The translations under genes were made by a program, and so were the position numbers. DNA of 64,000 nt from CAYNMC01 sp964398365 (lineage in GTDB: Bacteria > Patescibacteriota > Microgenomatia > UBA1400 > CAYNMC01). The first letter of the stretch is position 1, and each line of letters starts with the position of its first letter. The stretch covers positions 33,318 through 97,317 of the forward strand of contig CAYNMC010000021.1 in NCBI GenBank assembly GCA_964398365.1, read 5' to 3'. The notes under the pieces were generated by a model. That model did not search any database. It was not told the DNA's origin and saw nothing but the letters and a program-made list of their open reading frames with translations. Below, piece after piece: positions 36,204 through 44,877 of this stretch.

Positions 36204-37364
36204 CTAGGTCAATAAACTACTTAAAATTACTAAACCCTTTTTCATTTTTTTATTATCAACCGTCGCAAAGCTTAAACGTAGATAGTTAAATTCTGGGCGA
36301 GCAGCAAAAAAGACGTGGCCGGGAATAAAAGCCACCCCTCTTTTAATTGCTTGAAGATAAAGTTTTCGCGTATCGACGGCGGTTTTAAGCCAGTAAAAAA
36401 GCCCGCCCTGAGGTTGCTGCCAGCTTACACTTTTTGGCATTAACTTTGTTAAAGTTTTACCCATGATTTCCGCTTGGTGGTAGTAAAATTTTCTGATTTT
36501 CGAAAGATGTTTTGCAAACCATTTTTTTTCGCGTAAGAGCTCATTTACCATCAGTTGCGAGAGAGAATTAGTATGAAGATCCAAGCTTTGTTTAATTAAG
36601 GTTAACTGGTAAATTAATTCTTTTGGACCAACAAGATAGCCTATTCTTAGGCCCGGGGCTAAAGTTTTAGAAAATGTTCCGAGGTGAATAATTTTGGGCG
36701 AGAAGGAGATTAAATCAGGATAAGCTTTGTCAAAAAAAAGATCAGTATAAGCAGCGTCCTCAATAAATAAGGTTTGGGGAAACTGGGCGGCAAGATTAAC
36801 AAGTTCTTGGCGTTGTTTTAGAGTTAGCGATTGGCCGGTAGGGTTTTGAAAAGAGGGATTGAGATAAAAGATTTTGGGTTTTTGTTTTAAGAAGCGAGTT
36901 AAATTTTTAAAGCTAACTTGCTCGTTATGGAGGATAACTTCCTGAAAACATGGTTGATAAGCCGAAAAAGCCTGGAGAGCGACAAAATAAGTCGGTCGTT
37001 CAACCAAAATTTTATTACCCTTGTCAATTAAAGCTTTGCCCAGTAAATCAATTGCCTGTTGCGAACCTGAAGTAATAAGAATATTTTCCGGCTTGATTTG
37101 CCTTTGCCATTTAGCAGTTAAATATGAAGACAAAATTTCAAGAAGTTCATTAATTCCTTGAGTAGGTTGATACTGAAAAGCCAAAGGATTATTGAAGAGG
37201 CGACGGCTTACTTGGTTAAATTTTTTTAAAGGGAAAGTTTTGGGTGAAGGTACTCCGCCGGCAAAAGAAATAATTTTAGGATCGACGGCCGCTTTAAGAA
37301 GTTTAATGACGGTAGCGTCGGTTAAACCTTTCGTATTTCTAGCTAAACGATATATTTGCGACAT
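36204..37364 (-). CDS. PLP-dependent aminotransferase (class I/II, LysN/MocR-like)
   Basis: 386 residues. Fold-type I pattern: FAGGVPSPKTFP, TSGSQQAIDLLGKAL, NPTGQSLTLKQRQ, and the PLP-binding Lys in LGTFSKTLAPGLRIGYLVG (about 230). Near the C-terminus it has PGHVFFAARPEFNYLRLSFA. This subfamily includes 2-aminoadipate aminotransferase and other multi-substrate transaminases. It lacks the GntR DNA-binding arm of MocR regulators. It is convergent with the hydratase gene (24 nt apart). Confidence 0.85.
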   Translation of the reverse strand: MSQIYRLARNTKGLTDATVIKLLKAAVDPKIISFAGGVPSPKTFPLKKFNQVSRRLFNNPLAFQYQPTQGINELLEILSSYLTAKWQRQIKPENILITSGSQQAIDLLGKALIDKGNKILVERPTYFVALQAFSAYQPCFQEVILHNEQVSFKNLTRFLKQKPKIFYLNPSFQNPTGQSLTLKQRQELVNLAAQFPQTLFIEDAAYTDLFFDKAYPDLISFSPKIIHLGTFSKTLAPGLRIGYLVGPKELIYQLTLIKQSLDLHTNSLSQLMVNELLREKKWFAKHLSKIRKFYYHQAEIMGKTLTKLMPKSVSWQQPQGGLFYWLKTAVDTRKLYLQAIKRGVAFIPGHVFFAARPEFNYLRLSFATVDNKKMKKGLVILSSLLT

Positions 37365-37511
37365 ATGTTAATTATTCTATCCTACTTGATTTTAGAATAA
37401 AATTGAGCTAATTTTAAATAAAATAATTTACCACATCCACCTTTATTATGAGAATTACCGCCCTATTTCAAGGGCTTGTTAACTAAAAATTTTTAAGAAA
37501 GGAGGATTTAA

Positions 37512-37916
37512 ATGATTACTTTAGCCAAAGCTAAAAAAGCTTTAGAAGCTGCAGAAAAAAAAGCGAGGGAACTTGGGGTTGCTATTACTACGGTTATTGT
37601 TGACGATCATGGATCAATGATTTGTGTTAGTCGCATGGATGGCGCCATTCCCATCAGTCCGAGATTTGCTTATGAAAAAGCTTTTACTTCGGCTTCGCTG
37701 GGAATGCCAAGTGAAAGTCTTGCCGCTTATGCCAAAGAAGGTAAACCATACTTTGGGATTACTGATATTTTAGGTGGCGAACTTACTACCATTGCCGGAG
37801 GCCTACCCGTAAAAATCAACGGTAAGTTAGTAGGCGGCGTGGGTGTCGGCGGTTCCTATGATGTAAAACAAGACGCCGAATGCGCCCAAGAAGCGGTGAA
37901 AGTTTTGGAAAGCTAA
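37512..37916 (+). CDS. GlcG/HbpS-like protein (DUF336)
   Basis: 134 residues: LAKAKKALEAAEKKARELGVAITTVIVDDHGSMICVSRMDGA, ISPRFAYEKAFTSAS and GLPVKINGKLVGGVGVGGSYDVKQDAECAQEAVKVL are hallmarks of the family. Members bind haem or small ligands or are encoded beside oxidative enzymes. AAAGGAGG lies 6 nt before the ATG. A small hairpin GCCCT/AGGGC lies at about 37462-37477. Confidence 0.9.
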   Translation: MITLAKAKKALEAAEKKARELGVAITTVIVDDHGSMICVSRMDGAIPISPRFAYEKAFTSASLGMPSESLAAYAKEGKPYFGITDILGGELTTIAGGLPVKINGKLVGGVGVGGSYDVKQDAECAQEAVKVLES

Positions 37917-38027
37917 ACTAAACTATTAAATTATTTCAAACCTCTTTTTTCTTCCTTATTATTTTTTTTAAAAGGTAAAATTTTTATTGTTTTTTAACTT
38001 TAAGTCAGAATTGTAAGATAATAGCCG

Positions 38028-38047
38028 AAAAACTGGCCACAGTTTTT
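38028..38047. terminator. Hairpin, possible terminator
   Basis: AAAAACTG (38028-38035), loop GCCA, CAGTTTTT (38040-38047): an 8-bp perfect stem with T-rich end, about 110 nt after the GlcG-like gene. Confidence 0.4.
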
Positions 38048-38143
38048 AACTACAGCCGGAATTATTTTAAAAGTAATTTTTATTCCTTATGACACGGTTA
38101 ACTCCTCTTTCTTACTCACGAATTGATACATATAAAATATATA

Positions 38144-38171
38144 TTGAAAAGGTTAATTTTGGTTGTATAAT
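38144..38171 (+). promoter_or_regulatory. Promoter for the secreted/Hint cassette
   Basis: TTGAAA (38144-38149), 16-nt spacer, TATAAT (38166-38171). Start expected near 38178, leaving a leader of about 30 nt with AGGAGG at 38201-38206. Confidence 0.65.
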
Positions 38172-38209
38172 AAAGAAAATTTGAAAATAATTTTTTATAG
38201 GAGGACAGT

Positions 38210-38749
38210 ATGAAAGAAGTTTTTAAAAAAGGAATGGGTGCTTTAGCAATTGCAGCAGCGCTATTAACTGGGGAAGGCGAAATATTTAGAAACACGAGAA
38301 GCCCAGATGAAGTTTCGGCGCAAGAATTAGAAGAATCGGAGTTAATAGAAATTGGTGAGACGAAATTTAAAATTTTACCAAACGTTAATCCCCTAGGCAG
38401 AAGAAGAGTAATAGAGGTAGTAAAGGCCATAGGTCAATTGACATCTGAAGGAAAGATACCACCCTCTAGTTGGCAGGAAGTTATTATTGATGGTGGAGAA
38501 AAAGGCTCGGCTCGTTCAACCACAATGATTATTTATCCATTTCAGGAAGGAAAAAGTGTAAGATTGGTAATGCCGGACTCTTATGCTGCTAGGAAAAATA
38601 AACCTGAAGAAGATTATCAGTTAGGTAATTTAGCGGCAGCCATGGTTTCTGGGAGCATTAAAGAAGAGGTTGGTAGCAATGCTTATTTACGAAAGCAAGA
38701 TATTTATAGAGAATTAATAATGGAGATAATAACCTCTTTTAATAACTAA
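38210..38749 (+). CDS. Predicted secreted protein, unknown
   Basis: 179 residues with a short basic N-terminus and hydrophobic stretch (about 8-20, GMGALAIAAALLTG), possibly a signal peptide ending near VSAQE. The rest is soluble (IEIGETKFKILPNVNPLGRRRVIEVVKAI; STTMIIYPFQEGKSVRLVMPDSY). No family recognised. It is the first gene of a three-gene group, with AGGAGG and its own promoter. Confidence 0.75.
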   Translation: MKEVFKKGMGALAIAAALLTGEGEIFRNTRSPDEVSAQELEESELIEIGETKFKILPNVNPLGRRRVIEVVKAIGQLTSEGKIPPSSWQEVIIDGGEKGSARSTTMIIYPFQEGKSVRLVMPDSYAARKNKPEEDYQLGNLAAAMVSGSIKEEVGSNAYLRKQDIYRELIMEIITSFNN

Positions 38750-38824
38750 TTTTAATATTCTTCATTGAGCATTTTTTCTACTTTCAATATTGAAATTTAT
38801 TTTGGTGTATTTTATTATGAATTG

Positions 38825-39319
38825 ATGAGCTTAAGAAAATTAATCCTGATAGATATTTTTTTGGGAATTTTTATTATTTTAGTTGGGGGAAGTTTGTTGG
38901 GAAATTATTTTTATATTCAAGGGGAGAGATGGAATTTAAAGTTTATACCTAAATCTTTATTAATAAGGAAAAATGAAAAAGGGATAAATTTTTTTCAAGC
39001 CACCGGCGTGGTGAAAGACATTAACCACGAAAATGTCATTTTAGAAATAAATAAAAAGGAAAAATTAAAAATGTTTTTTCAGGGAGAACTACACATTCAA
39101 CTTTACTTAAAAGAAAACAATGAAATTAAGATTAAGAAGATTGAAAATTTTTTATTAAAAGATTTATTGGGGAAGGAAGTGGCGGTGGTAGGGATAGAAA
39201 TAAAAAAGAATTTTTTGGCGACCCAATTTAAAATCCTAAAAATTATTCTTTTTAGTGAAGAGATAAAAGAACGGCCTAATTTATTAGATTTTATAAGTGT
39301 GAGTAAACAAAAACAATGA
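38825..39319 (+). CDS. Membrane-anchored protein, unknown
   Basis: 164 residues from ATG 38825 (a TTG at 38765 would add 20 residues). One N-terminal membrane helix (LILIDIFLGIFIILVGGSLLGNYFY), then a beta-rich domain (GINFFQATGVVKDINHENVILEINKKEKLKMFFQGELHIQLYL), OB-like in pattern. No recognised family. It overlaps the Hint gene by 4 nt (ATGA), so the two are translationally coupled. Confidence 0.65.
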   Translation: MSLRKLILIDIFLGIFIILVGGSLLGNYFYIQGERWNLKFIPKSLLIRKNEKGINFFQATGVVKDINHENVILEINKKEKLKMFFQGELHIQLYLKENNEIKIKKIENFLLKDLLGKEVAVVGIEIKKNFLATQFKILKIILFSEEIKERPNLLDFISVSKQKQ

Positions 39320-39924
39320 AGAATTTTAGAATTAAAATCTTATTAGTCTTTACTTGTCTTCAAATTGTAGGCATGTTTCTTTTGGCCAGTGTCGTTTTAG
39401 CTGTTCCTTGTGATACTGCTTGTGTTTATAACAGCTGGGATGATTGTTGCATAGTTGATCCCCACCCTCCTTATGCTTGTTCTGGTTGTTTTAAAGAAGT
39501 TAGTTGTGTTTGGTATCCAAATCAACCTCCAGGTTGTAATACCGGCAGTTGTAGTGTAGCAGCCTGTACGGGTGGTAGCTCCTGTTTCCTGCCCGGGACG
39601 AAGATTAGTATGGCAGATGGGAGTAAGAAGAACATTGAAGAAGTTAAAGTTGGCGAGAAGGTTTTAAGTTTTGACCCCCAGACGCAAAAATTAACCACCA
39701 GTGTTATCCAAAAAAATTATGCGAGAGCTACAGATTCTTATTATGAGATTAAAACAAAATCAGGCAAGGTTTTGAGAGTAACCGGTGAACACCCTCTTTT
39801 TGTCGGCTTTGAGTCAGAAATTCCCAAAACATTTGGAGAAAAACTTGCTAAATTTTTAATTCCCAAAATGGCTTACCTTAGAAATAAATTTTTTGGTGTT
39901 CGTGACTTATTTGCCGCCAATTAA
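39316..39924 (+). CDS. Secreted cysteine-rich protein with a truncated Hint (hedgehog/intein) domain
   Basis: 202 residues. Signal peptide (about 1-27), then a 65-residue Cys-rich segment (CDTACVYNSWDDCCIVD, PYACSGCF, GCNTGSCSVAACTGGSSC). Next comes the Hint start CFLPGTKISMADGSKKNIEEVKVGEKVLSFD (Cys1 at about 94), block B VTGEHPLFVG (TxxH), and an early stop after GVRDLFAAN. The C-terminal intein block with HN is missing, so full splicing is not expected; N-terminal cleavage or thioester chemistry remains possible. Confidence 0.8.
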   Translation: MKNFRIKILLVFTCLQIVGMFLLASVVLAVPCDTACVYNSWDDCCIVDPHPPYACSGCFKEVSCVWYPNQPPGCNTGSCSVAACTGGSSCFLPGTKISMADGSKKNIEEVKVGEKVLSFDPQTQKLTTSVIQKNYARATDSYYEIKTKSGKVLRVTGEHPLFVGFESEIPKTFGEKLAKFLIPKMAYLRNKFFGVRDLFAAN

Positions 39925-40104
39925 ATCTCTTTTTAAATCATTTTAGCGAAATTTTCTTAAAAGAAACAGAAAAATATTTTAAGAAGAGAAAAATTTTAAA
40001 CTTTTAGCTTTATTCTTCCAAGAGATGGTTTTTCCATATTTTTGTTTTCTTTTCAGAAAAATGACGTTATAATAAAATTTAGATAGGGATCTTTAGTAAT
40101 TAAA

Positions 40105-40674
40105 ATGAAAGTTTATTTTAATGCAACCTTAAGAGGTATCAAAAACTTAAGAGTTTATTATGAAAAAATTTATAAAACAATTGAAGAATTGGGTTACAAA
40201 AATGTTGATGATCTTCTTTTTAGGGTAGATCCGGAGAAATTTTTAAAGGGAAAATATCGAGATCAGGTAAATCTTTATAAAGTAATTAACCACAACATTC
40301 AAAAAGCTGATATTATTGTTCTTGAAACTTCAGCGCAAAGTATTTCAATGGGTTATACTATTAATAGAGCGATAGAAAAAGGCAAACCATTAATTTTGCT
40401 TTATCAAGAAGGTTATACCCCGCCCTTGCTTGCCGAGGGTATTCATAGCGAAAAGTTACAAATTATAGCCTATACACCGGAGAGCTTAGTGGAGAACTTG
40501 AAATACGCTTTAGCTTTGGCTAAAGAACAGCGTGACGAGCGTTTCACTTTAATTTTACCCCCCAAAATAATCAACTACCTTGATGAAGTCAGAAAAACCA
40601 AAAAAATTCCTCGCTCTGTTTTTATTCGCTACCTTATCGAGAAAAATATGAAAGAGGAAAAGATGATTGAATAA
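40105..40674 (+). CDS. Nucleoside deoxyribosyltransferase-like domain fused to ribbon-helix-helix
   Basis: 189 residues. Residues 1-135 show a flavodoxin-like NDT/DNPH1 pattern: MKVYFNATLRG, then ADIIVLETSAQSISMGYTINRAIEKGKPLILLY, where the Glu of LET matches the family's catalytic Glu. Residues 148-185 (FTLILPPKIINYLDEVRKTKKIPRSVFIRYLIEKNM) look like a ribbon-helix-helix DNA-binding motif. The family cuts or transfers deoxynucleoside bases; the RHH suggests a regulatory or DNA-linked use. TATAAT at 40068-40073 lies 31 nt upstream. Confidence 0.65.
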   Translation: MKVYFNATLRGIKNLRVYYEKIYKTIEELGYKNVDDLLFRVDPEKFLKGKYRDQVNLYKVINHNIQKADIIVLETSAQSISMGYTINRAIEKGKPLILLYQEGYTPPLLAEGIHSEKLQIIAYTPESLVENLKYALALAKEQRDERFTLILPPKIINYLDEVRKTKKIPRSVFIRYLIEKNMKEEKMIE

Positions 40675-40683
40675 TTTAAGTTT

Positions 40684-41643
40684 ATGAAAAATAACAAAGT
40701 CATTAAGTTTGATATTAGAAAAGAAAAAAATAGTATTAATAAATTAGTTCAGTTTCTGATTCAGGGTTATGGAGTTTGGTTTAGTTGCGGAGGGGTTATG
40801 GGCACTGGTGCTACCTTTCCCCATATTATGGAAAAGATTATTGCTCCTTTGAAACATCATACAGCTGAAGTTTACAATCGAAGATTAATTGCTGCAAAAA
40901 AAAATCCGGTAAAAGTTCCAGAATTAAGAAAATTTGATTGCAAACCGCCAATTATGCTGGTAACTTTTAATTATCTAGAAAAAGTGGTTGATTGGCAATG
41001 GTTGAAATTTAAGTTTAATCTGAAGAATGTGAACTTAGCCCAAAAAATGATTAAATCGCTATATTGTAAGTTATTACTTCACATGATTTTGCCCATAAAA
41101 AAGAAGTATTATGATTTATTTCCCTTTAATAAAAATAATCCTAATAAAAATAAGGTAGTTTCTGCTGGGTTTATGTGTTTGGGAGGTTATCCACCTCTAG
41201 TAAGATTTATCACGGATTATGAAAAAAATGCGCCAGAGCAATTTGCTGGTTTGCCTTGGCCTTTTATGGGTACTTCTTTAACCCATCAAGAGACAGAAGC
41301 AGTAGTGACCTCTGTACAAGCTTATAATTATTGGTTGGAAATGGAGATTGAAGAAAAGAATAAAGTGGTCATCTTTAGTGATACCCTTATGGATGAAATT
41401 GTTGAAAAAGAATGGAGGAGGGGAGGTTCTCAGTCATTGTTGGATTTTGTTAATGGCGAGAAAAATAAAGTTTTGGTAAAAAGAAGAGGGACGGCTTTAC
41501 CAGAATTAGCAAGACATGTCCTAAAGAATTATAAGATTAATTTAGAATACCATAAAGAGTATGAAAATATTTATCCCGATCAAGAACCGCCATTACGGAC
41601 TCTTGAACAGATGGAGGAATTTATCGAGAGGTTGAAAATATGA
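40684..41643 (+). CDS. Unknown 319-residue protein coupled to leuA
   Basis: No family recognised. Notable: GYGVWFSCGGVMGTGATFPHIM near the N-terminus, SAGFMCLGGYPPLVRFITDYEKNAPEQF in the middle, and EEKNKVVIFSDTLMDEIVEKEWRRGGSQSLLDF. Conserved-looking glycines and aromatic residues suggest an enzyme. It overlaps leuA by 4 nt (ATGA) and starts 9 nt after the deoxyribosyltransferase-like gene, so all three should be co-expressed. Confidence 0.7.
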   Translation: MKNNKVIKFDIRKEKNSINKLVQFLIQGYGVWFSCGGVMGTGATFPHIMEKIIAPLKHHTAEVYNRRLIAAKKNPVKVPELRKFDCKPPIMLVTFNYLEKVVDWQWLKFKFNLKNVNLAQKMIKSLYCKLLLHMILPIKKKYYDLFPFNKNNPNKNKVVSAGFMCLGGYPPLVRFITDYEKNAPEQFAGLPWPFMGTSLTHQETEAVVTSVQAYNYWLEMEIEEKNKVVIFSDTLMDEIVEKEWRRGGSQSLLDFVNGEKNKVLVKRRGTALPELARHVLKNYKINLEYHKEYENIYPDQEPPLRTLEQMEEFIERLKI

Positions 41644-42788
41644 AAGAAGAGAAAATTTTTATTTTCGATACCACCTTGCGCGATGGTGAACAGTCACCGG
41701 GAGCAGTTTTAAAACCTCAAGAAAAATTGCAAATTGCTATGGTACTAGAAGAATTGGGAGTAGATGTTATCGAAGCTGGTTTTCCCATTTCCTCTCCAGG
41801 TGATTTTCAAGCAGTGCAAACTATTGCCAAGAAAATTCGCAGACCAACCATTTGTGCTTTAGCTAGAACACTCGAAAAAGATATAAAAATTGCGTGGGAA
41901 GCAGTTAAGACAGCTAGAAAACCTCGCCTTCATACTTTTATTGGTATTTCAGATATTCATTTAAGACATCAATTAAGGAAAGAAAGAGAAGAAATATTAA
42001 AGATTGTTAATAATGCGGTAAAACAAGCAAAAACTTTTACTAAAGAAGTTGAGTTTTCACCGATGGATGCCACACGCGCAAATAAAGAGTTTCTTTTTAA
42101 AGTTTTAAAGACAGCGATTAAGTCCGGAGCGACCATTTTAAATATTCCCGATACCGTTGGTTACGCTTTACCGTGGGAGATGGAAGATTTAGTAAAAAAA
42201 ATAAAAAGGAATATTAAGCTTAATAAAAATATTCTTTTGTCGGTTCATTGTCATAATGATTTAGGTTTAGCCACTGCCAATAGCTTAGCGGCGATAAAAG
42301 CTGGTGCCAGACAAGTTGAGGCTACGATTAACGGTATCGGTGAAAGAGCAGGAAATACTTCTTTGGAAGAGACTGTGATGATTCTAAAAGTTAGAAGAAA
42401 TCAATTAAAAGCCTTCACAAATATCCAAACAGAAAAAATTTACAAAATTAGCAGATTAGTGAGTAAATTAACACGAATGCCGGTTCAGCCAAATAAAGCC
42501 ATTACAGGTCGCAATGCTTTTGCTCATGCTTCCGGAGTTCATCAAGATGGCTATCTTAAAAAAAGGGAAGCCTTTGAAATTATTGAACCAAGTTCTATTG
42601 GTTTAAAATCGGCTAGGATTATACTTGGTGCGCGTTCGGGAAAACATGCCCTTAAATATCGCTTGAGCTTACTGAATATTTTTCCTTCCGACGAAGAATT
42701 ATTAAAGATTTATGAAAGATTTTTAAAAATAGCTGATAAAAAGAGGGTGGTGACCAATAAGGACTTGATATCAATTATGAAAAGTTGA
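41640..42788 (+). CDS. leuA: 2-isopropylmalate synthase-like enzyme, lacking the regulatory domain
   Basis: 382 residues. DRE-TIM metallolyase core: FDTTLRDGEQSPG (10-22), EAGFPISSPGDFQAV, EFSPMDATR, LNIPDTVGYALP, SVHCHNDLGLATAN (203-209), NGIGERAGNTSLEE, FAHASGVHQDG. It condenses acetyl-CoA with a 2-oxoacid. Ordinary LeuA is about 510 residues with a leucine-binding C-terminal domain; here it stops after the short linker domain, so feedback inhibition should be absent. A homocitrate or citramalate synthase role is also possible. Confidence 0.88.
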   Translation: MKEEKIFIFDTTLRDGEQSPGAVLKPQEKLQIAMVLEELGVDVIEAGFPISSPGDFQAVQTIAKKIRRPTICALARTLEKDIKIAWEAVKTARKPRLHTFIGISDIHLRHQLRKEREEILKIVNNAVKQAKTFTKEVEFSPMDATRANKEFLFKVLKTAIKSGATILNIPDTVGYALPWEMEDLVKKIKRNIKLNKNILLSVHCHNDLGLATANSLAAIKAGARQVEATINGIGERAGNTSLEETVMILKVRRNQLKAFTNIQTEKIYKISRLVSKLTRMPVQPNKAITGRNAFAHASGVHQDGYLKKREAFEIIEPSSIGLKSARIILGARSGKHALKYRLSLLNIFPSDEELLKIYERFLKIADKKRVVTNKDLISIMKS

Positions 42789-44221
42789 TGGATTACCAGT
42801 TATTTACTTTAACGCTACTATTTCTTGCCGGTATAGGATTTTTTGTTTTTTGGTTTTTTCGGCACCGTTCTTCTAGGTTAAGCAATAATCACAATAACAA
42901 TTATAAACCAGCTTATCCGATTGATTTATTACAAGGCAGCAGTCAAATTATTAAAAGTCTTTGGAAAGTAAATAAGGCTATTTTAAGCACCTTAGATTTT
43001 GAAAAATTAACAGAGGAAGTTGTCAGTGTCGTTTTACAGGAATTAAATTACCTGCAAATTGGTTATAGAATTTCGGTATTAACCCTCGTTGATAGAAAAG
43101 AAGGTATTGTAAGAAGAATTTCTTTCTCGCCAACGCCAGAAGCTTTAGAAATTTTAAAGAGAGCAAAAGTTCGCTTCCAAGAAATCAAAATTCCTTTAAA
43201 GGAAGAAAAAAATTTATTAGTTAAATCAATAAAAAAACAAAAGATATATGTTACCCACGATTTATCTGATGTTTTTTATCCTGAAAAAACGCGAGAAATT
43301 TGGCGGAATTTACAAAAAGAGGTTGGGATAAAAACAAGCTTGGTTTTTCCTTTGATCATCCACGGCGAGAGTATTGGTGCGATGATTTTTAGTCTTTCAA
43401 AAACCGAAAAAGAGATTAGTGATTACGAGAAAGGTATTTTGGCTGGTTTTACAGATGCGGTTGCAGTCGCGATAGAAAATGCCAATTTGTACCGAAAATT
43501 AAGATATGCTAACCAACAGTTAAAGCTTCTTGATAAACAAAAGGATGAATTTATTTCTATTGCCGCTCATGAACTGCGGGCGCCAATGACGGCGATAAAA
43601 GGTTATTTATCAATGATTTTAGAGGGAGATGCTGGAGAAGTGCCGCCAAAAATTGCCGAATATTTGAAGGAGGCTACCGAAGGTAATGAACGGCTTATTC
43701 GTTTAGTGAATAACATGCTTAATGTCGGCCGGATTGAAGAAGGCCGGATGATTTATCAAATGGGAAAAGTGGCTTTAGGACGAGTGGTGGAGACAGTTTT
43801 TAATGAATTTAAAGTTGAAGCAGAAAAAAAACAATTGGAGTTCAAATTCGAAATGCCCGAAAATCTTAACGACGAAATTTATGTAGATCAGGATCGTATC
43901 CATGAAGTTGTGAGTAATCTGGTAAGTAATGCCGTTAAATATACAGACAAAGGTGTAGTGGCGATTAAATTAAGCCAGCCTCAAGCGCAAATTATTCGTT
44001 TAGAAGTGAGCGATACCGGTCCGGGCATCAGCACTAAAGATAAAGAAAAACTCTTCCAAAAGTTTTCGCGTGTTGAATCCAGCGCCGGCAAGGCTATTGG
44101 TACCGGTTTAGGTTTGTATATTTCTAAACTTCTCATTGAAAAATTCGGCGGTAGGATTGGTTTTGAATCAGAATTGGGTAAAGGTAGTAGCTTCTGGTTT
44201 GAACTGCCGGTAAAAAACTGA
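42788..44221 (+). CDS. Sensor histidine kinase with GAF domain
   Basis: 477 residues. One N-terminal membrane helix (about 5-22), GAF-like sensor (60-235), HisKA with SIAAHELRAPMTAIKGYLS (His at about 260), HATPase_c with NLVSNAVKYTDKG, DTGPGIS and GTGLGLYISKLLIEKFGG. It overlaps the leuA stop (TGATG). The likely partner is the single-domain response regulator at 44988, with the NYN gene between. Confidence 0.93.
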   Translation: MDYQLFTLTLLFLAGIGFFVFWFFRHRSSRLSNNHNNNYKPAYPIDLLQGSSQIIKSLWKVNKAILSTLDFEKLTEEVVSVVLQELNYLQIGYRISVLTLVDRKEGIVRRISFSPTPEALEILKRAKVRFQEIKIPLKEEKNLLVKSIKKQKIYVTHDLSDVFYPEKTREIWRNLQKEVGIKTSLVFPLIIHGESIGAMIFSLSKTEKEISDYEKGILAGFTDAVAVAIENANLYRKLRYANQQLKLLDKQKDEFISIAAHELRAPMTAIKGYLSMILEGDAGEVPPKIAEYLKEATEGNERLIRLVNNMLNVGRIEEGRMIYQMGKVALGRVVETVFNEFKVEAEKKQLEFKFEMPENLNDEIYVDQDRIHEVVSNLVSNAVKYTDKGVVAIKLSQPQAQIIRLEVSDTGPGISTKDKEKLFQKFSRVESSAGKAIGTGLGLYISKLLIEKFGGRIGFESELGKGSSFWFELPVKN

Positions 44222-44704
44222 AAAAGCATGATTAATCAAATTCCTCTTTTTAAAGATAAAAAATTGGGCAGAATTTACACTTTTATTGATTTTGGTAATG
44301 TAAATTATTGGTATGAGCGAGACATAAGAAATGCGGAAGGGATAATCTTGAAAAAGGGGTTCAAATTGGTAGTTGACATCAAAAAACTCGCTTCATTCAC
44401 TAGAAATTTTGCCCAACATATAAGATTTTATTATGGTTTAGACTCACATAATCTAAAATCCTTAAAGATTATTACTTTGGCAAGAAAATATTTTGATAAA
44501 GCTGTCACTAAACAAATTCAATTAATTAAACATTATTTAAAACCTCAGGAAAGGCGTTTAAATACCCGAGATATTAAAAGCGATCATACTGGTCAATATA
44601 TCTACATCCCTAAATGCAATTTTGATGTCGAAATTTGTTTGGATGCCGTGAGGTTTATAAAGAATTACGATACTTTTTGTTTATTTTCCAGCGACGCTGA
44701 TTTT

Positions 44705-44720
44705 ACTTACTTACTTACTT
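44705..44720 (+). repeat. Tetranucleotide repeat (ACTT)4 in the NYN gene
   Basis: Four perfect ACTT units (18 nt of TTAC periodicity from 44703). The present copy number puts TGA in frame directly after the tract; three units would restore the full-length frame. Confidence 0.9.
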
Positions 44721-44852
44721 GAATTCTTAAAACGCCAAGGTAAAAAAATTGTCCTCTTTAGTTCCGGATATGTTTCTAAAAATCTAAGAAGTAAAGCTGA
44801 TATTAATATCAACAGCCAAGAAATTAAGATGAAAATTACTTTCATAAAAAAG

Positions 44853-44877
44853 AAATCTCGCCTAAAAGGCGAGATTT
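44853..44877. terminator. 11-bp hairpin at end of the NYN gene, with further small hairpins
   Basis: AAATCTCGCCT (44853-44863), loop AAA, AGGCGAGATTT (44867-44877). The T-run is on the minus-strand side. Just after, TCCGC-ATC-GCGGA-like and GTAGC-TTGC-GCTAC (near 44888-44920) form two more small GC hairpins in otherwise AT-rich DNA. Confidence 0.5.

Noticed and set aside
37462..37477. GCCCT/AGGGC hairpin before the GlcG-like gene as a riboswitch
   Set aside because: Only 5 bp and no further conserved structure; more likely chance or a weak terminator.
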